Shown: positions 15,383-23,158 of the stretch, piece by piece
How positions within the stretch are numbered: position 1 is the stretch's first letter
Layout: every line of letters starts with the position of its first letter
Assembly: GCA_017521295.1 (NCBI GenBank)
Contig: JAFXDF010000082.1
Location: 1-38,405, forward strand
Origin: Clostridia bacterium
GTDB lineage: Bacteria; Bacillota; Clostridia; Oscillospirales; Butyricicoccaceae
DNA: 38,405 nt
Reading direction: 5' to 3'
Made by a program: the position numbers and the translations under genes
The notes under the pieces: model-generated
Seen by the model: only the letters and a program-made list of their open reading frames with translations
The model's database searches: none
What the model was told of the DNA's origin: nothing

Positions 15383-16951
15383 TCAGTGACGGGCTAAGGA
15401 ATGTTTGGCGGTAACAGTAACGGGAATGTCGTAACAGGAGAACACCTTCTCCAGATGAGCCGTATCGGGCTTCTTGGTAAAGGCACTCACCACGGGAACG
15501 ATGATCAGACCGGCGATCATGCAGAAGGCACCGGCGTTGATGGGGCTCTGCAGGATGGCGGGGAACAGGGGCTTTGCCACCACGTTGGCCAACATGACCA
15601 CGGTGGAGAAGAGGAAGCTGGCCCAGCAGCCGGCGGAAGTGGCCTTTTTCCAGTACAGGCCGTAGAGGAAGGGCGCCAGGAAGGCACCGGCCAGCGCGCC
15701 CCAGGACACGCCCATCAGCTGGGCGATAAAGGTGACGCTGGATTTGTACTGCAGGATGGCCATGACCACCGAGATGGCGATGAACACCACGATGAGGCCC
15801 TTCATCCAGCGGACCTGCTTCTTTTCGTCCATATCCTTGATGATGTTGCCCTTGAGGAAGTCCAGGGTCAGGGTGGAGCTGGAAGCCAGCACCAGAGAGG
15901 ACAGGGTGGACATAGAGGCCGACAGCACCAGGATCACCACCACAGCGATGAGGAAGGTAGGCAGGCCGGACAACATGGTGGGGATGACGGCGTCATAACC
16001 GCCCACGGGAACACCGGCCTCGGTGACGCCGATCTGGTCGGCAAACAGCCGGCCGAAGCCGCCCAGGAAGTAGCAGCCGCCGGCCACGATCAGGGCAAAC
16101 ACGGTGGAGATGATCATGCCCTTGTTGATGGCCTGTTCACTCTTGATGGCGTAGAACTTCTGGACCATCTGGGGGAGGCCCCAGGTGCCCAGAGAGGTCA
16201 GCAGCACCACACCCAGCAGGTTGACCGGGTCGGGGCCGAAGAAGGAGTTGAAGATACCGGGGGTGGAGGACACCAGCGGATCGCTGACCTGGCCCAGTTT
16301 GTTGAGGGCCTCCAGGAAGCCGCCCTGGGAATTGAGCACGGCGCCGATGACGGCACAGATGCCCACGATCATGATGATGCCCTGGATAAAGTCGTTGATG
16401 GCGGTGGCCATATAGCCGCCGGCGATGACGTAAATACCGGTGAGGATAGCCATGACGATGACGCAGATGGAATAGTCGATGTCAAAGGCCATGCCGAACA
16501 GACGGGACAGGCCGTTGTACAGCGACGCGGTGTAAGGGATCAGGAAGACAAAGATAACGGCGGAGGCGGCCAGCTTGAGGGCCTTGCTCTGGAACCGCTG
16601 TTCAAAGAACTGGGGCATGGTGGCCGAGTCCAGATGCTGGGTCATGACACGGGTGCGGCGGCCCAGAACGGCCCAGGCCAACAGAGAGCCCAGCAGGGCG
16701 TTGCCGATACCGGCCCAGGTGGCGGCGATGCCGTATTTCCAGCCGAACTGGCCGGCGTAACCGACAAAAACAACTGCGGAAAAATAGGATGTACCATAAG
16801 CGAATGCGGTGAGCCAGGGACCGACCGAGCGGCCGCCCAGGACGAAGCCGTTGACGTCGGTGGCGTTTTTTCGGCAATACAGACCAACGCCCACCATCGC
16901 ACCAAAGAATACGACCAACATGGACAGCTTCACGAACATATCCACAAACAT
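15383..16951 (-). CDS. Sodium:solute symporter (SSS family), probable aromatic-acid uptake
   Basis: The protein has 522 residues with about 13 hydrophobic segments. FVLGGRSVGPWLTAFAYGTSYFSA is the first SSS signature region, and the sequence through SLVLASSSTLTLDFLK covers the family's conserved TM8 sodium-site region. SSS members couple substrate entry to Na+. It lies between two enzymes of CoA-thioester metabolism, so an arylacetate or similar carboxylate is the most likely substrate (inference; proline, pantothenate and acetate carriers belong to the same family). The ATG at 16951 has AAGAGG close upstream. A weak promoter-like TTGACA lies in the 56-base gap before it. Confidence 0.88.
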   Translation of the reverse strand: MFVDMFVKLSMLVVFFGAMVGVGLYCRKNATDVNGFVLGGRSVGPWLTAFAYGTSYFSAVVFVGYAGQFGWKYGIAATWAGIGNALLGSLLAWAVLGRRTRVMTQHLDSATMPQFFEQRFQSKALKLAASAVIFVFLIPYTASLYNGLSRLFGMAFDIDYSICVIVMAILTGIYVIAGGYMATAINDFIQGIIMIVGICAVIGAVLNSQGGFLEALNKLGQVSDPLVSSTPGIFNSFFGPDPVNLLGVVLLTSLGTWGLPQMVQKFYAIKSEQAINKGMIISTVFALIVAGGCYFLGGFGRLFADQIGVTEAGVPVGGYDAVIPTMLSGLPTFLIAVVVILVLSASMSTLSSLVLASSSTLTLDFLKGNIIKDMDEKKQVRWMKGLIVVFIAISVVMAILQYKSSVTFIAQLMGVSWGALAGAFLAPFLYGLYWKKATSAGCWASFLFSTVVMLANVVAKPLFPAILQSPINAGAFCMIAGLIIVPVVSAFTKKPDTAHLEKVFSCYDIPVTVTAKHSLARH

Positions 16952-17007
16952 ACGCCTCTTTTCTTGATTTTGCGCTTATTCTGATAAAATGTCAACTATA
17001 TTGCGTG

Positions 17008-18645
17008 TTAACTGGTGATTTGGGCCTCAACCAGAGGCGTCTTGCAATAACGCTCACGGAGAACAGGCTTTTCGATCTTGCCGGTGGGGTTGCGGGGCAC
17101 GCGCTCAAAGATGATCTTTTTGGGCCGCTTGTACCGTGGGAGACCTTCGCAGAAGGCGTTGATCTCGTCTTCGGTGCACTCCAGGCCCTCCTTGATCTCG
17201 ATGATGGCGGCGGTGATCTCACCCAGACGGGGATCGGGCAGGCCGATGACGGCCACGTCCTTGATCTTATTATGGGCACGGAGGAAGTCCTCGATCTGGA
17301 CGGGGTAGATGTTTTCGCCGCCCGAGATGACCACATCCTTCTTGCGGTCTACCAGGTAGATGAAGCCGTCCTCGTCCTCGCGGGCCATGTCACCGGTATA
17401 GAGCCAGCGGTCATGAAGCACTTCGGCGGTGGCTTCGGGGTTCTTGTAATAACACTGCATGACGCCGGGGCCATAGACGGCCAGCTCGCCAACCTCGCCC
17501 TGCTTGACGGGGTTGCCCTGCTCGTCGATGATCTTGGCCTTCCACAGATAGCCGGGCTTGCCGATGGCGCCCACCTTGTGGATGTTTTCCACACCCAGAT
17601 GGACACAGCCGGGGCCGATGGATTCCGACAGGCCGTAGTTGGTGTCGTACTGGTGGTGGGGGAAGATCTTCATCCAGCGGTTGATGAGGCTGGGGGGCAC
17701 CGGCTGCGCGCCGATGTGCATCAGTCGCCACTGATCCAGCATGTAATCATCCAGGTTGATCTTGCCAGACTCGATGGCGTCCAGCATGTCCTGGGCCCAG
17801 GGCACCAGCAGCCAGACGATGGTGCATTTTTCCTCGGTGACGGCACGGAGGATCCACTCGGGCTTGACGCCTCGCAGCAGGACGGCCTTGGAACCGGCCA
17901 GCAGAGAGCCGAACCAGTGCATTTTGGCGCCGGTGTGATACAGGGGCGGGATGCACAGGAACACGTCGTCCCGGTTCTGGCTGTGGTGGCTTTGCTCGGT
18001 ACGGCAGGAGCTCACCAGAGCGCGGTGGTTGTGCAGGATGGCCTTGGGGAAGCCGGTGGTGCCGGAGGAAAAGTAGATGGCGGCGTCATCGGTGTCTTCC
18101 AGCATCACGGGAGGAGCGCTGGAGGAGCAGTAATCGGTGAGCTTCATGCAATCCTCGGCGTAGGCGGGGGTGTCGCGGCCCACGAAGAAGCGGGTGCGCA
18201 CATCCTCCAGCGAATCCACGATGGGATCCATACGGGAGATGAACTCCGGGCCAAAGACCAGCACTTCGGCGTCGGCCAGGTCCAGACAGTATTTGATCTC
18301 GTCGCTGGAATAGCGGAAGTTCATGGGAACGGCCACACAGCCGGCCTTGAGAATGCCGAAGTAAATGGGCAGCCACTCCAGGCAGTTCATCAGCAGGATG
18401 GCCACCTTGGTGCCGCGCTTGATACCCCGGCTCAGCAGCAGATTGGCGAAGCGGTTGGCCCGGCGGTCAAAGTCCTTCCAGGTCATCTCACGGCGGTAGG
18501 GGTCATCGGGATGGGCGCTGGCGATCAGATTGAGCTCCCGCCAGGTGGCGGCATGGTCTCGTTCATCGGAGGGGTTGATCTCCACCAGAGCCGATTCAGA
18601 GCCGTACAGCCGAGCGTTTCGTTCCAGGTAATCGGTAATGATCAA
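17008..18645 (-). CDS. AMP-forming acyl/aryl-CoA ligase
   Basis: The protein has 545 residues, typical for class I adenylate-forming ligases. The P-loop is YFSSGTTGFPKAI around residues 191-203, with LYTGDMAREDEDGF (A7/A8 region), DRKKDVVISGGENIYP, and a C-terminal NPTGKIEK whose Lys is the expected adenylation residue. The start is TTG 18645, eight bases after AAGGAGAG; no ATG fits better. As first gene behind a Tyr-type T-box and next to a symporter, it probably activates an imported aromatic acid. It is a second ligase besides paaK, from a different subfamily. Medium- or short-chain fatty acid substrates are the main alternative. Confidence 0.88.
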   Translation of the reverse strand: MIITDYLERNARLYGSESALVEINPSDERDHAATWRELNLIASAHPDDPYRREMTWKDFDRRANRFANLLLSRGIKRGTKVAILLMNCLEWLPIYFGILKAGCVAVPMNFRYSSDEIKYCLDLADAEVLVFGPEFISRMDPIVDSLEDVRTRFFVGRDTPAYAEDCMKLTDYCSSSAPPVMLEDTDDAAIYFSSGTTGFPKAILHNHRALVSSCRTEQSHHSQNRDDVFLCIPPLYHTGAKMHWFGSLLAGSKAVLLRGVKPEWILRAVTEEKCTIVWLLVPWAQDMLDAIESGKINLDDYMLDQWRLMHIGAQPVPPSLINRWMKIFPHHQYDTNYGLSESIGPGCVHLGVENIHKVGAIGKPGYLWKAKIIDEQGNPVKQGEVGELAVYGPGVMQCYYKNPEATAEVLHDRWLYTGDMAREDEDGFIYLVDRKKDVVISGGENIYPVQIEDFLRAHNKIKDVAVIGLPDPRLGEITAAIIEIKEGLECTEDEINAFCEGLPRYKRPKKIIFERVPRNPTGKIEKPVLRERYCKTPLVEAQITS

Positions 18646-18660
18646 GGGTAATCTCTCCTT

Positions 18661-18948
18661 TTTTTATGGTGAGGGAAATAAAAAAGTCCTCTGCAAAACA
18701 TGCAGAGGACGAGATAAATCCCGTGGTACCACCTCAATTTACCGCCCCGAAAGACGGCCTCTCAGGCCCAGACAGGCCCCAGCGCGATATCGGGCGCACC
18801 CGTCTTTGCCTACTGCGGGGGTTTCGGCAAAGCCGCTCAGAAAGGTATTCGGCATCCGATTTCCCACTGCCTTGCACCAACCGGCAGCTCTCTGTGGGAT
18901 GGTTTGCGGATCCCTACTTGGTTTCTTCATCGCGTTTTATTGAACTAT
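18661..18948 (-). promoter_or_regulatory. T-box riboswitch, specifier UAC (tyrosine)
   Basis: The minus-strand leader has all T-box parts. Stem I: AGTA on the 5' side of the specifier loop, AGAGAGCTGCC and GGTTGGTGCAAGGCAG distal part, and the 3' side GAA-TAC-C followed by CTGAGC. The triplet after GAA is TAC, a Tyr codon (+ strand 18844-18846 region). The T-box core is GAGGTGGTACCACGG (18720-18734). In TGGT the last base would pair with a discriminator A, as in bacterial tRNA-Tyr. The competing terminator has arms GTCCTCTGCA and TGCAGAGGAC followed by TTTTTT (18681-18710). Uncharged tRNA should allow read-through into the ligase-symporter-ior operon. The T-box call is near certain; the Tyr specificity is about 75% sure. 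Confidence 0.95.
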
Positions 18949-18954
18949 GGGTGT

Positions 18955-18983
18955 ACTTTAACACTTTTTGGTGCTAAAGTCAA
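18955..18983 (-). promoter_or_regulatory. Promoter of the T-box operon with ACTTTA-N14-TAAAGT repeat
   Basis: On the minus strand TTGACT (18983 to 18978), 17-bp spacer, TAAAGT (18960 to 18955); start near 18948. The inverted repeat TTTAGCAC/GTGTTAAA covers the spacer. Layout equals that of the paaK promoter. Confidence 0.75.
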
Positions 18984-19001
18984 GGGGGAATTTACAGTTT
19001 T

Positions 19002-19469
19002 TTATTGAAAAATACCGGTTTCCCAGGTGAAGAACTCCGGCACGCCGCTTTTGAAGCTGCTTTGAACAAACATAACTGTGGACAGTCCCGAGGACTGCAC
19101 ACGGCTGAAGTGGACCGTCACCTGGTCAGGATGCCGGGCAGCTTCCTCACGGAAAAAGGAATGCACCAGCAAAAAGTCGCTGAAATTTTCGGCAAATTGC
19201 TTTTCTGACGCGCCGTAGGATCGCTCCTCATAAGCGGTATACCAACTGCCACGGAAGTGCATCCGTCCGGTGGTGACGGTGTATTGCGAAAAGGAGCGGT
19301 GGAACTGCACATCCAGAAAGACCTCTTCAGTGCGGTTTTCCGCCTGCTCGCTGGTCACCGTCAGCGTTCCGGTAAAGGAGACCGGCGTGAGATACCAGCA
19401 GATCCAGCCACCGGCCAGCAGCACAAGGGCAGCAGCCAGAAAGACCATTCGTTTCGGCCATAAATTCAT
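19002..19469 (-). CDS. Hypothetical membrane-anchored protein
   Basis: The protein has 155 residues from ATG 19469, which has AAAGGAGGG upstream. One N-terminal hydrophobic segment (MVFLAAALVLLAGGWICWYL) anchors it, and the rest is predicted outside. It has no motif that I recognise: residues 33-155 look like mixed beta strands (FTGTLTVTSEQAENRTEEVFL). It is a single gene with its own -10 (TGGTATAAT on the minus strand, 19492-19499). Function unknown. Confidence 0.7.
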   Translation of the reverse strand: MNLWPKRMVFLAAALVLLAGGWICWYLTPVSFTGTLTVTSEQAENRTEEVFLDVQFHRSFSQYTVTTGRMHFRGSWYTAYEERSYGASEKQFAENFSDFLLVHSFFREEAARHPDQVTVHFSRVQSSGLSTVMFVQSSFKSGVPEFFTWETGIFQ

Positions 19470-19491
19470 GGTGATCCCTCCTTTGGGTTTC

Positions 19492-19520
19492 ATTATACCA
19501 GAAACCCATTGCGCGCAAAA
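19492..19520 (-). promoter_or_regulatory. Promoter of the 19002-19469 gene
   Basis: On the minus strand TATAAT (19497 to 19492) has an upstream TGG (extended -10), with TTTTGC 17 bases before it. It is 23 bases from the start codon. Confidence 0.6.
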
Positions 19521-19548
19521 GGGCTTTTGAAAATTTACAGTTTTTAGG

Positions 19549-19577
19549 TTGACCGCCCGAAGCAATATCTCTACAAT
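19549..19577 (+). promoter_or_regulatory. Promoter of the 19600-20208 gene
   Basis: TTGACC (19549-19554), 17-bp spacer, TACAAT (19572-19577), followed by the ribosome site AAGGGGGTG. Confidence 0.7.
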
Positions 19578-19599
19578 AATAAAAAAGGGGGTGTATCCT

Positions 19600-20208
19600 A
19601 TGAAGTTTTGTTTTCAAACCTCTGCTTACGATGTGTCCCGGCTGCTGCCCGAAGTGACAGACGCCTTGGATAAACGGATGGAGGCTGAGGGCCGCAAGCG
19701 GCTGCCCGGCCTGTGGAAGGCCATCGACCGGCAGCGGGAGGGCAAGGCGCCCATGAACGTCAATGAAATGACCCGGGGCCGCCGGATCTACCGCCGGGTG
19801 GTGGGGACACTGCTGCTGCTGGTGGGCCTGTTTCTGGTGATCCCCGGCCTGGCAGCGCCGGATAAACTGCTCGGCCCCCTTTTGGCGGGCCTGTTTGCCG
19901 TGGGTACCGCGGTTTATTATTTGTACAGCACCCGCAAAAACAAGGTCACCGCCGCGCAAAAGCAGGCACAAAGGCTGTTGGAGGCCATTGCCAAAGCTCC
20001 GCCGCAGCAGGTGGTCTTTTCGGATGCCGGGATGCTGCTGCGGGATGGGGAGACCGTCTCTTATGAAGCGATCACCTTTTGCGCCGAAACGCCTTCCGGT
20101 GTTCTGCTGAACTGGGCCGACAAGGCAACTTTTTTGCAGAAAAAGGATCTGGCAGAAGGGGAATGGACGGATTTTGCCGCCTGGCTGCAGGAAAAGCGGC
20201 AGCGCTGA
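19600..20208 (+). CDS. YcxB-like two-helix membrane protein
   Basis: The protein has 202 residues from ATG 19600. The N-terminal 65 residues are charged and cytoplasmic. Two adjacent hydrophobic segments follow (VVGTLLLLVGLFLVIPGL and LGPLLAGLFAVGTAVYYLY). The C-terminal soluble part (VVFSDAGMLLRDGETVSYEAI, then FLQKKDLAEGEWTDF) resembles the C-terminal domain of YcxB-like proteins, whose function is unknown. Single gene with its own promoter, divergent from the 19469 gene. Confidence 0.65.
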   Translation: MKFCFQTSAYDVSRLLPEVTDALDKRMEAEGRKRLPGLWKAIDRQREGKAPMNVNEMTRGRRIYRRVVGTLLLLVGLFLVIPGLAAPDKLLGPLLAGLFAVGTAVYYLYSTRKNKVTAAQKQAQRLLEAIAKAPPQQVVFSDAGMLLRDGETVSYEAITFCAETPSGVLLNWADKATFLQKKDLAEGEWTDFAAWLQEKRQR

Positions 20209-20222
20209 CCGGTCTGCGGGCC

Positions 20223-20251
20223 TTGACATTCCCTCTTTAGCGTGCTAAATT
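20223..20251 (+). promoter_or_regulatory. Promoter of ilvE with spacer palindrome
   Basis: TTGACA (20223-20228), 17-bp spacer, TAAATT (20246-20251). A perfect palindrome TTTAGC-GT-GCTAAA (20236-20249) covers the 3' end of the spacer and the -10, so it may be a repressor site. Confidence 0.7.
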
Positions 20252-20288
20252 GTATTCATTATCATTGTCTACGAAAGGACGGATCCTT

Positions 20289-21356
20289 ATGAAGTTCCCT
20301 GTCACCAAGAATCCCAACCCCGGCACCATGCCCGAAGCCTCCAAGCTGGGGTTTGGTTCGGTGTTTTCTGATCATATGTTTGTTATGGAGTACAACGCCA
20401 AGGAGGGCTGGCACGATGCCCGCATCGTTCCCTACGGCCCCTTGAGCCTGTCTCCCGCCGCATCGGTGCTCCACTATGCCGGCGAGGTTTTTGAAGGCCT
20501 GAAGGCCTACCGCCGCAAGGACGGCAAGGTCCAGCTGTTCCGCCACGACGCCAACGTGGAGCGCCTGAACATCTCCGCCGAGCGTATCGGCCTGCCCCAG
20601 GTGCCCGCCGATGTGGCCATGGCCGCCATCGAGCAGCTGGTGGAAGTGGACCAGGCCTGGGTGCCCTCCGCTCCCGGCACCTCGCTGTACATCCGTCCCT
20701 TCCTGTTTGCCACCGATCCCGCTCTGGCCCTGCACGGTGTGCACGAGGCCATGTTCGTCATCATTCTGTCTCCCTCGGGCAGCTATTACGCCGAGGGCCT
20801 CAACCCCGTGAAGATCATGCTGGAGACCGAGGATGTCCGTGCCGTTCGCGGCGGCACCGGCTACACCAAGTGCGGCGGCAACTACGCCGCTTCCAACCGG
20901 GCCGGCGACCGGGCCATGGAAAAGGGTTATTCCCAGGTGCTGTGGCTGGACGGCGTGGAGCGCAAGTACGTGGAAGAAGTGGGCGCCATGAACGTCATGT
21001 TCAAGATCGACGGCAAGGTGGTCACCCCCGCCCTCACCGGCTCCATCCTGTCGGGTATCACCCGCCGTTCCTGCATCCAGATGCTCAAGTCCTGGGGCAT
21101 GGAGGTGGAGGAGCGCCTGATCTCCATCGACGAGCTGGTGGAGGCCGCCGAGGCCGGCCGGCTGGAGGAGGCCTGGGGCACCGGCACCGCCGCCGTCATC
21201 TCTCCCATCGGCGAACTGTGCTACAAGGATGTGAAGTACACCGTCAACAACTTCGAGATCGGTCCCACCGCCCAGAAGCTCTATGACGAGCTCACCGGCC
21301 TGCAGTGGGGCGACAAGCTCGATCCCTTTGGCTGGACCAAGGTCATCGGCGAATAA
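20289..21356 (+). CDS. ilvE: Branched-chain amino acid aminotransferase
   Basis: The protein has 355 residues from ATG 20289; the longer frame begins inside the promoter. It belongs to the fold-type IV PLP enzymes. VLHYAGEVFEGLKAYRR is the substrate-side start, GGTGYTKCGGNYAAS contains the Schiff-base lysine, and EVGAMNVMF and GTGTAAVISPIG hold the phosphate-binding region. It interconverts Leu, Ile, Val and their 2-oxoacids with glutamate. Enzymes of this type sometimes also accept aromatic 2-oxoacids, which would link it to the nearby ior cluster, but it is a separate unit on the other strand. Codon use is strongly biased, suggesting high expression. Confidence 0.95.
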   Translation: MKFPVTKNPNPGTMPEASKLGFGSVFSDHMFVMEYNAKEGWHDARIVPYGPLSLSPAASVLHYAGEVFEGLKAYRRKDGKVQLFRHDANVERLNISAERIGLPQVPADVAMAAIEQLVEVDQAWVPSAPGTSLYIRPFLFATDPALALHGVHEAMFVIILSPSGSYYAEGLNPVKIMLETEDVRAVRGGTGYTKCGGNYAASNRAGDRAMEKGYSQVLWLDGVERKYVEEVGAMNVMFKIDGKVVTPALTGSILSGITRRSCIQMLKSWGMEVEERLISIDELVEAAEAGRLEEAWGTGTAAVISPIGELCYKDVKYTVNNFEIGPTAQKLYDELTGLQWGDKLDPFGWTKVIGE

Positions 21357-21371
21357 TCACGTAATAAAAAT

Positions 21372-21408
21372 GCCGCTGAGGAAGCTCCTCAGCGGCGTTT
21401 CTTTTTGT
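21372..21408. terminator. Bidirectional terminator between ilvE and nhaC
   Basis: A 10-bp stem GCCGCTGAGG/CCTCAGCGGC with AAGCT loop; T-rich on the right and A-rich on the left. Confidence 0.9.
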
Positions 21409-22740
21409 TTACTTTTTCACCTGGTCAAACTTGCTCTTCTTTTCGGGGATCACGTAGATGAACAGAAGGGAGGAGACCAGCAGCAGCATGGGATAGAACA
21501 GGAAGGGCATCACCTGGAAGGCGGTGACGCTCTGGTCCATGTTGGCGGCGGCGGTGAGGGCCACCAGCATCTGGGCACCGTAGGGGATAACGCCCTGGAA
21601 GATACAGGAGAAGGTGTCCAGGATGGATGCGGTCTTACGGGGAGAAATGCCGTAATCCACGGCCATTTCCTTGGCGATGGGGTTGGCCATAACGATGGCA
21701 ACGGTGTTGTTGGCGGTGGCGATGTCCATAGCGCCAACCAGCAGGCCCATGCCCAGCAGACCGCCCTTCTTGCCGCGGAAGACCTTTTTGATGCCATACA
21801 GCAGGGCATCAAAGCCGCCGTGCTCGCGGATGAGGGCACACATGGCAGCAACCAGAACGGCCACCATGGCGGTCTCGAACATACCGGAAGCACCGGTGCC
21901 CATGGAAGCCAGCAGATCGGTGGGAGCGATGGCGCCGGTGGCCAGCATGATCACCGAGCCGGACACGATGCCGATGAGCAGCACCACAAAGACGTTGATG
22001 CCGATGATGCCGCCGGCCAGGACCAGAAGGTAAGGGATGATCTGGATCAGGTCATATTCCTTGGAGATGGTGCCGGCGATGTCCTGGTTGAAGGACAGAA
22101 CCAGAATAAGCAACAGAGTGGCGATGGCGGCGGGCAGAGCAATGCCGAAGTTCTCCTTGAACTTGTCCTGCATCTTACAGCCCTGGCCGTTACAGGCGGC
22201 GATGGTGGTGTCGGAAATAAAGGACAGATTGTCGCCGAACATGGCACCGCCCATGACGGAGCCGATGCACAGGGGCAGGCTGAAGCCCGAGGCGGTGGAC
22301 AGGGCCACGGCGATGGGGGTGATCAGGGTGATGGTGCCCACGGAGGTGCCCATGGCGGTGGAAACGAAGCAGGAGACCACGAACAGGACAGCCACAGAGA
22401 ACTGGGCAGGGATGATGGACAGCAGGAAGTAGGCCACGCTTTCGGCGCTGGAACGGCCCACCACGCCGACAAAGATGCCGGCGGTCATAAAGATCAGCAG
22501 CATGGTGATGATATTGGGGTCACCCACGCCCTTGCCCATGAGGGCCAGCTTTTCGTCGATGGACAGCTTGCTGTTCTGCAGGCAGGCCACCAGCAGGGCG
22601 ATGAGGAAGGTCACGACGATGGGGATGTTGTAGAAACCCATCTGGATCTTCATAACATACTCAAACACGATGCCCAGGCCCAGATACAGCACCAGAAAGA
22701 CGCCGATGGGCAGAAGGGCCTTGAAATTGCCTTTTTTCAT
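21409..22740 (-). CDS. nhaC: NhaC-type Na+/H+ antiporter family protein
   Basis: The protein has 443 residues with 11 to 12 predicted transmembrane segments. The pattern GTSVGTITLITPIAVALS together with GSVMGGAMFGDNLSFISDTTIAA is characteristic of NhaC-family antiporters, including the conserved Asp and Ser/Thr of the ion site. Exchange of Na+ for H+ across the membrane would renew the Na+ gradient used by the SSS symporter. Some relatives exchange organic acids (malate/lactate) or amino acids, so the substrate is not certain. Its own promoter lies in the end of the next upstream gene. Confidence 0.88.
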   Translation of the reverse strand: MKKGNFKALLPIGVFLVLYLGLGIVFEYVMKIQMGFYNIPIVVTFLIALLVACLQNSKLSIDEKLALMGKGVGDPNIITMLLIFMTAGIFVGVVGRSSAESVAYFLLSIIPAQFSVAVLFVVSCFVSTAMGTSVGTITLITPIAVALSTASGFSLPLCIGSVMGGAMFGDNLSFISDTTIAACNGQGCKMQDKFKENFGIALPAAIATLLLILVLSFNQDIAGTISKEYDLIQIIPYLLVLAGGIIGINVFVVLLIGIVSGSVIMLATGAIAPTDLLASMGTGASGMFETAMVAVLVAAMCALIREHGGFDALLYGIKKVFRGKKGGLLGMGLLVGAMDIATANNTVAIVMANPIAKEMAVDYGISPRKTASILDTFSCIFQGVIPYGAQMLVALTAAANMDQSVTAFQVMPFLFYPMLLLVSSLLFIYVIPEKKSKFDQVKK

Positions 22741-22780
22741 AGAAAAAGACCTCCGTTTTTACAAAAATTGCAATAAAAGC

Positions 22781-22809
22781 AGAATAGCACGAAATACAGG
22801 AAAAATCAA
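22781..22809 (-). promoter_or_regulatory. Promoter of nhaC
   Basis: On the minus strand TTGATT (22809 to 22804), 17-bp spacer, TATTCT (22786 to 22781) with an extended TGC before it. Confidence 0.6.
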
Positions 22810-23141
22810 GAGGGCAGGAGGTTGCCGTCATCCAGTTCCACCCGCAGAATGCGGCTGAAAGGGCCGATTTGCAAAAGATCGTGGCGGGCATATCCCCGGA
22901 CGGTCAGTTGGTGGCTCTTTCCGTCCTGGGTAACCACCCGAAAACGGGTGTCCCGCCGCAGACCGCTGCCGATGGTGAGCAGGTATTCTCCGTCGGTGAT
23001 GGCCTGTCCGCCGATGGTGTACCGATCGGCAACAAAGGCGAAGATCTCTTTTTCGCCGTGGTACCAGCCCAGTGTGCGCCAGCAGACCAATAAAAACAGG
23101 GCGGTCAGCAGCAAAAAGGTCAGAGGCTGTTTCCATTTCAC
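22806..23141 (-). CDS. Hypothetical small membrane-anchored protein
   Basis: The protein has 111 residues from GTG 23141, nine bases after AAGGAGT. The N terminus is a single hydrophobic helix (PLTFLLLTALFLLVCW); the rest is beta-rich and probably outside the membrane (RDTRFRVVTQDGKSHQLTVRG). No family recognised. It follows the AlkZ-like gene by 17 bases and may be the last gene of that operon. Confidence 0.65.
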   Translation of the reverse strand: MKWKQPLTFLLLTALFLLVCWRTLGWYHGEKEIFAFVADRYTIGGQAITDGEYLLTIGSGLRRDTRFRVVTQDGKSHQLTVRGYARHDLLQIGPFSRILRVELDDGNLLPS

Positions 23142-23158
23142 GGGAGGTCACTCCTTTA

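Noticed and set aside
13811..15397. A 528-codon open frame on the plus strand opposite iorA
   Set aside because: It is the complement of iorA, with low-complexity Gly/His/Val-rich translation caused by high GC codon bias. No ribosome site or family.
18955..18983. CIRCE-like element (TTTAGCAC/GTGTTAAA) in the T-box promoter
   Set aside because: The gap between the arms is 6 bases, not the TC-N9-GA arrangement of CIRCE; only the site at 36233-36259 is CIRCE.
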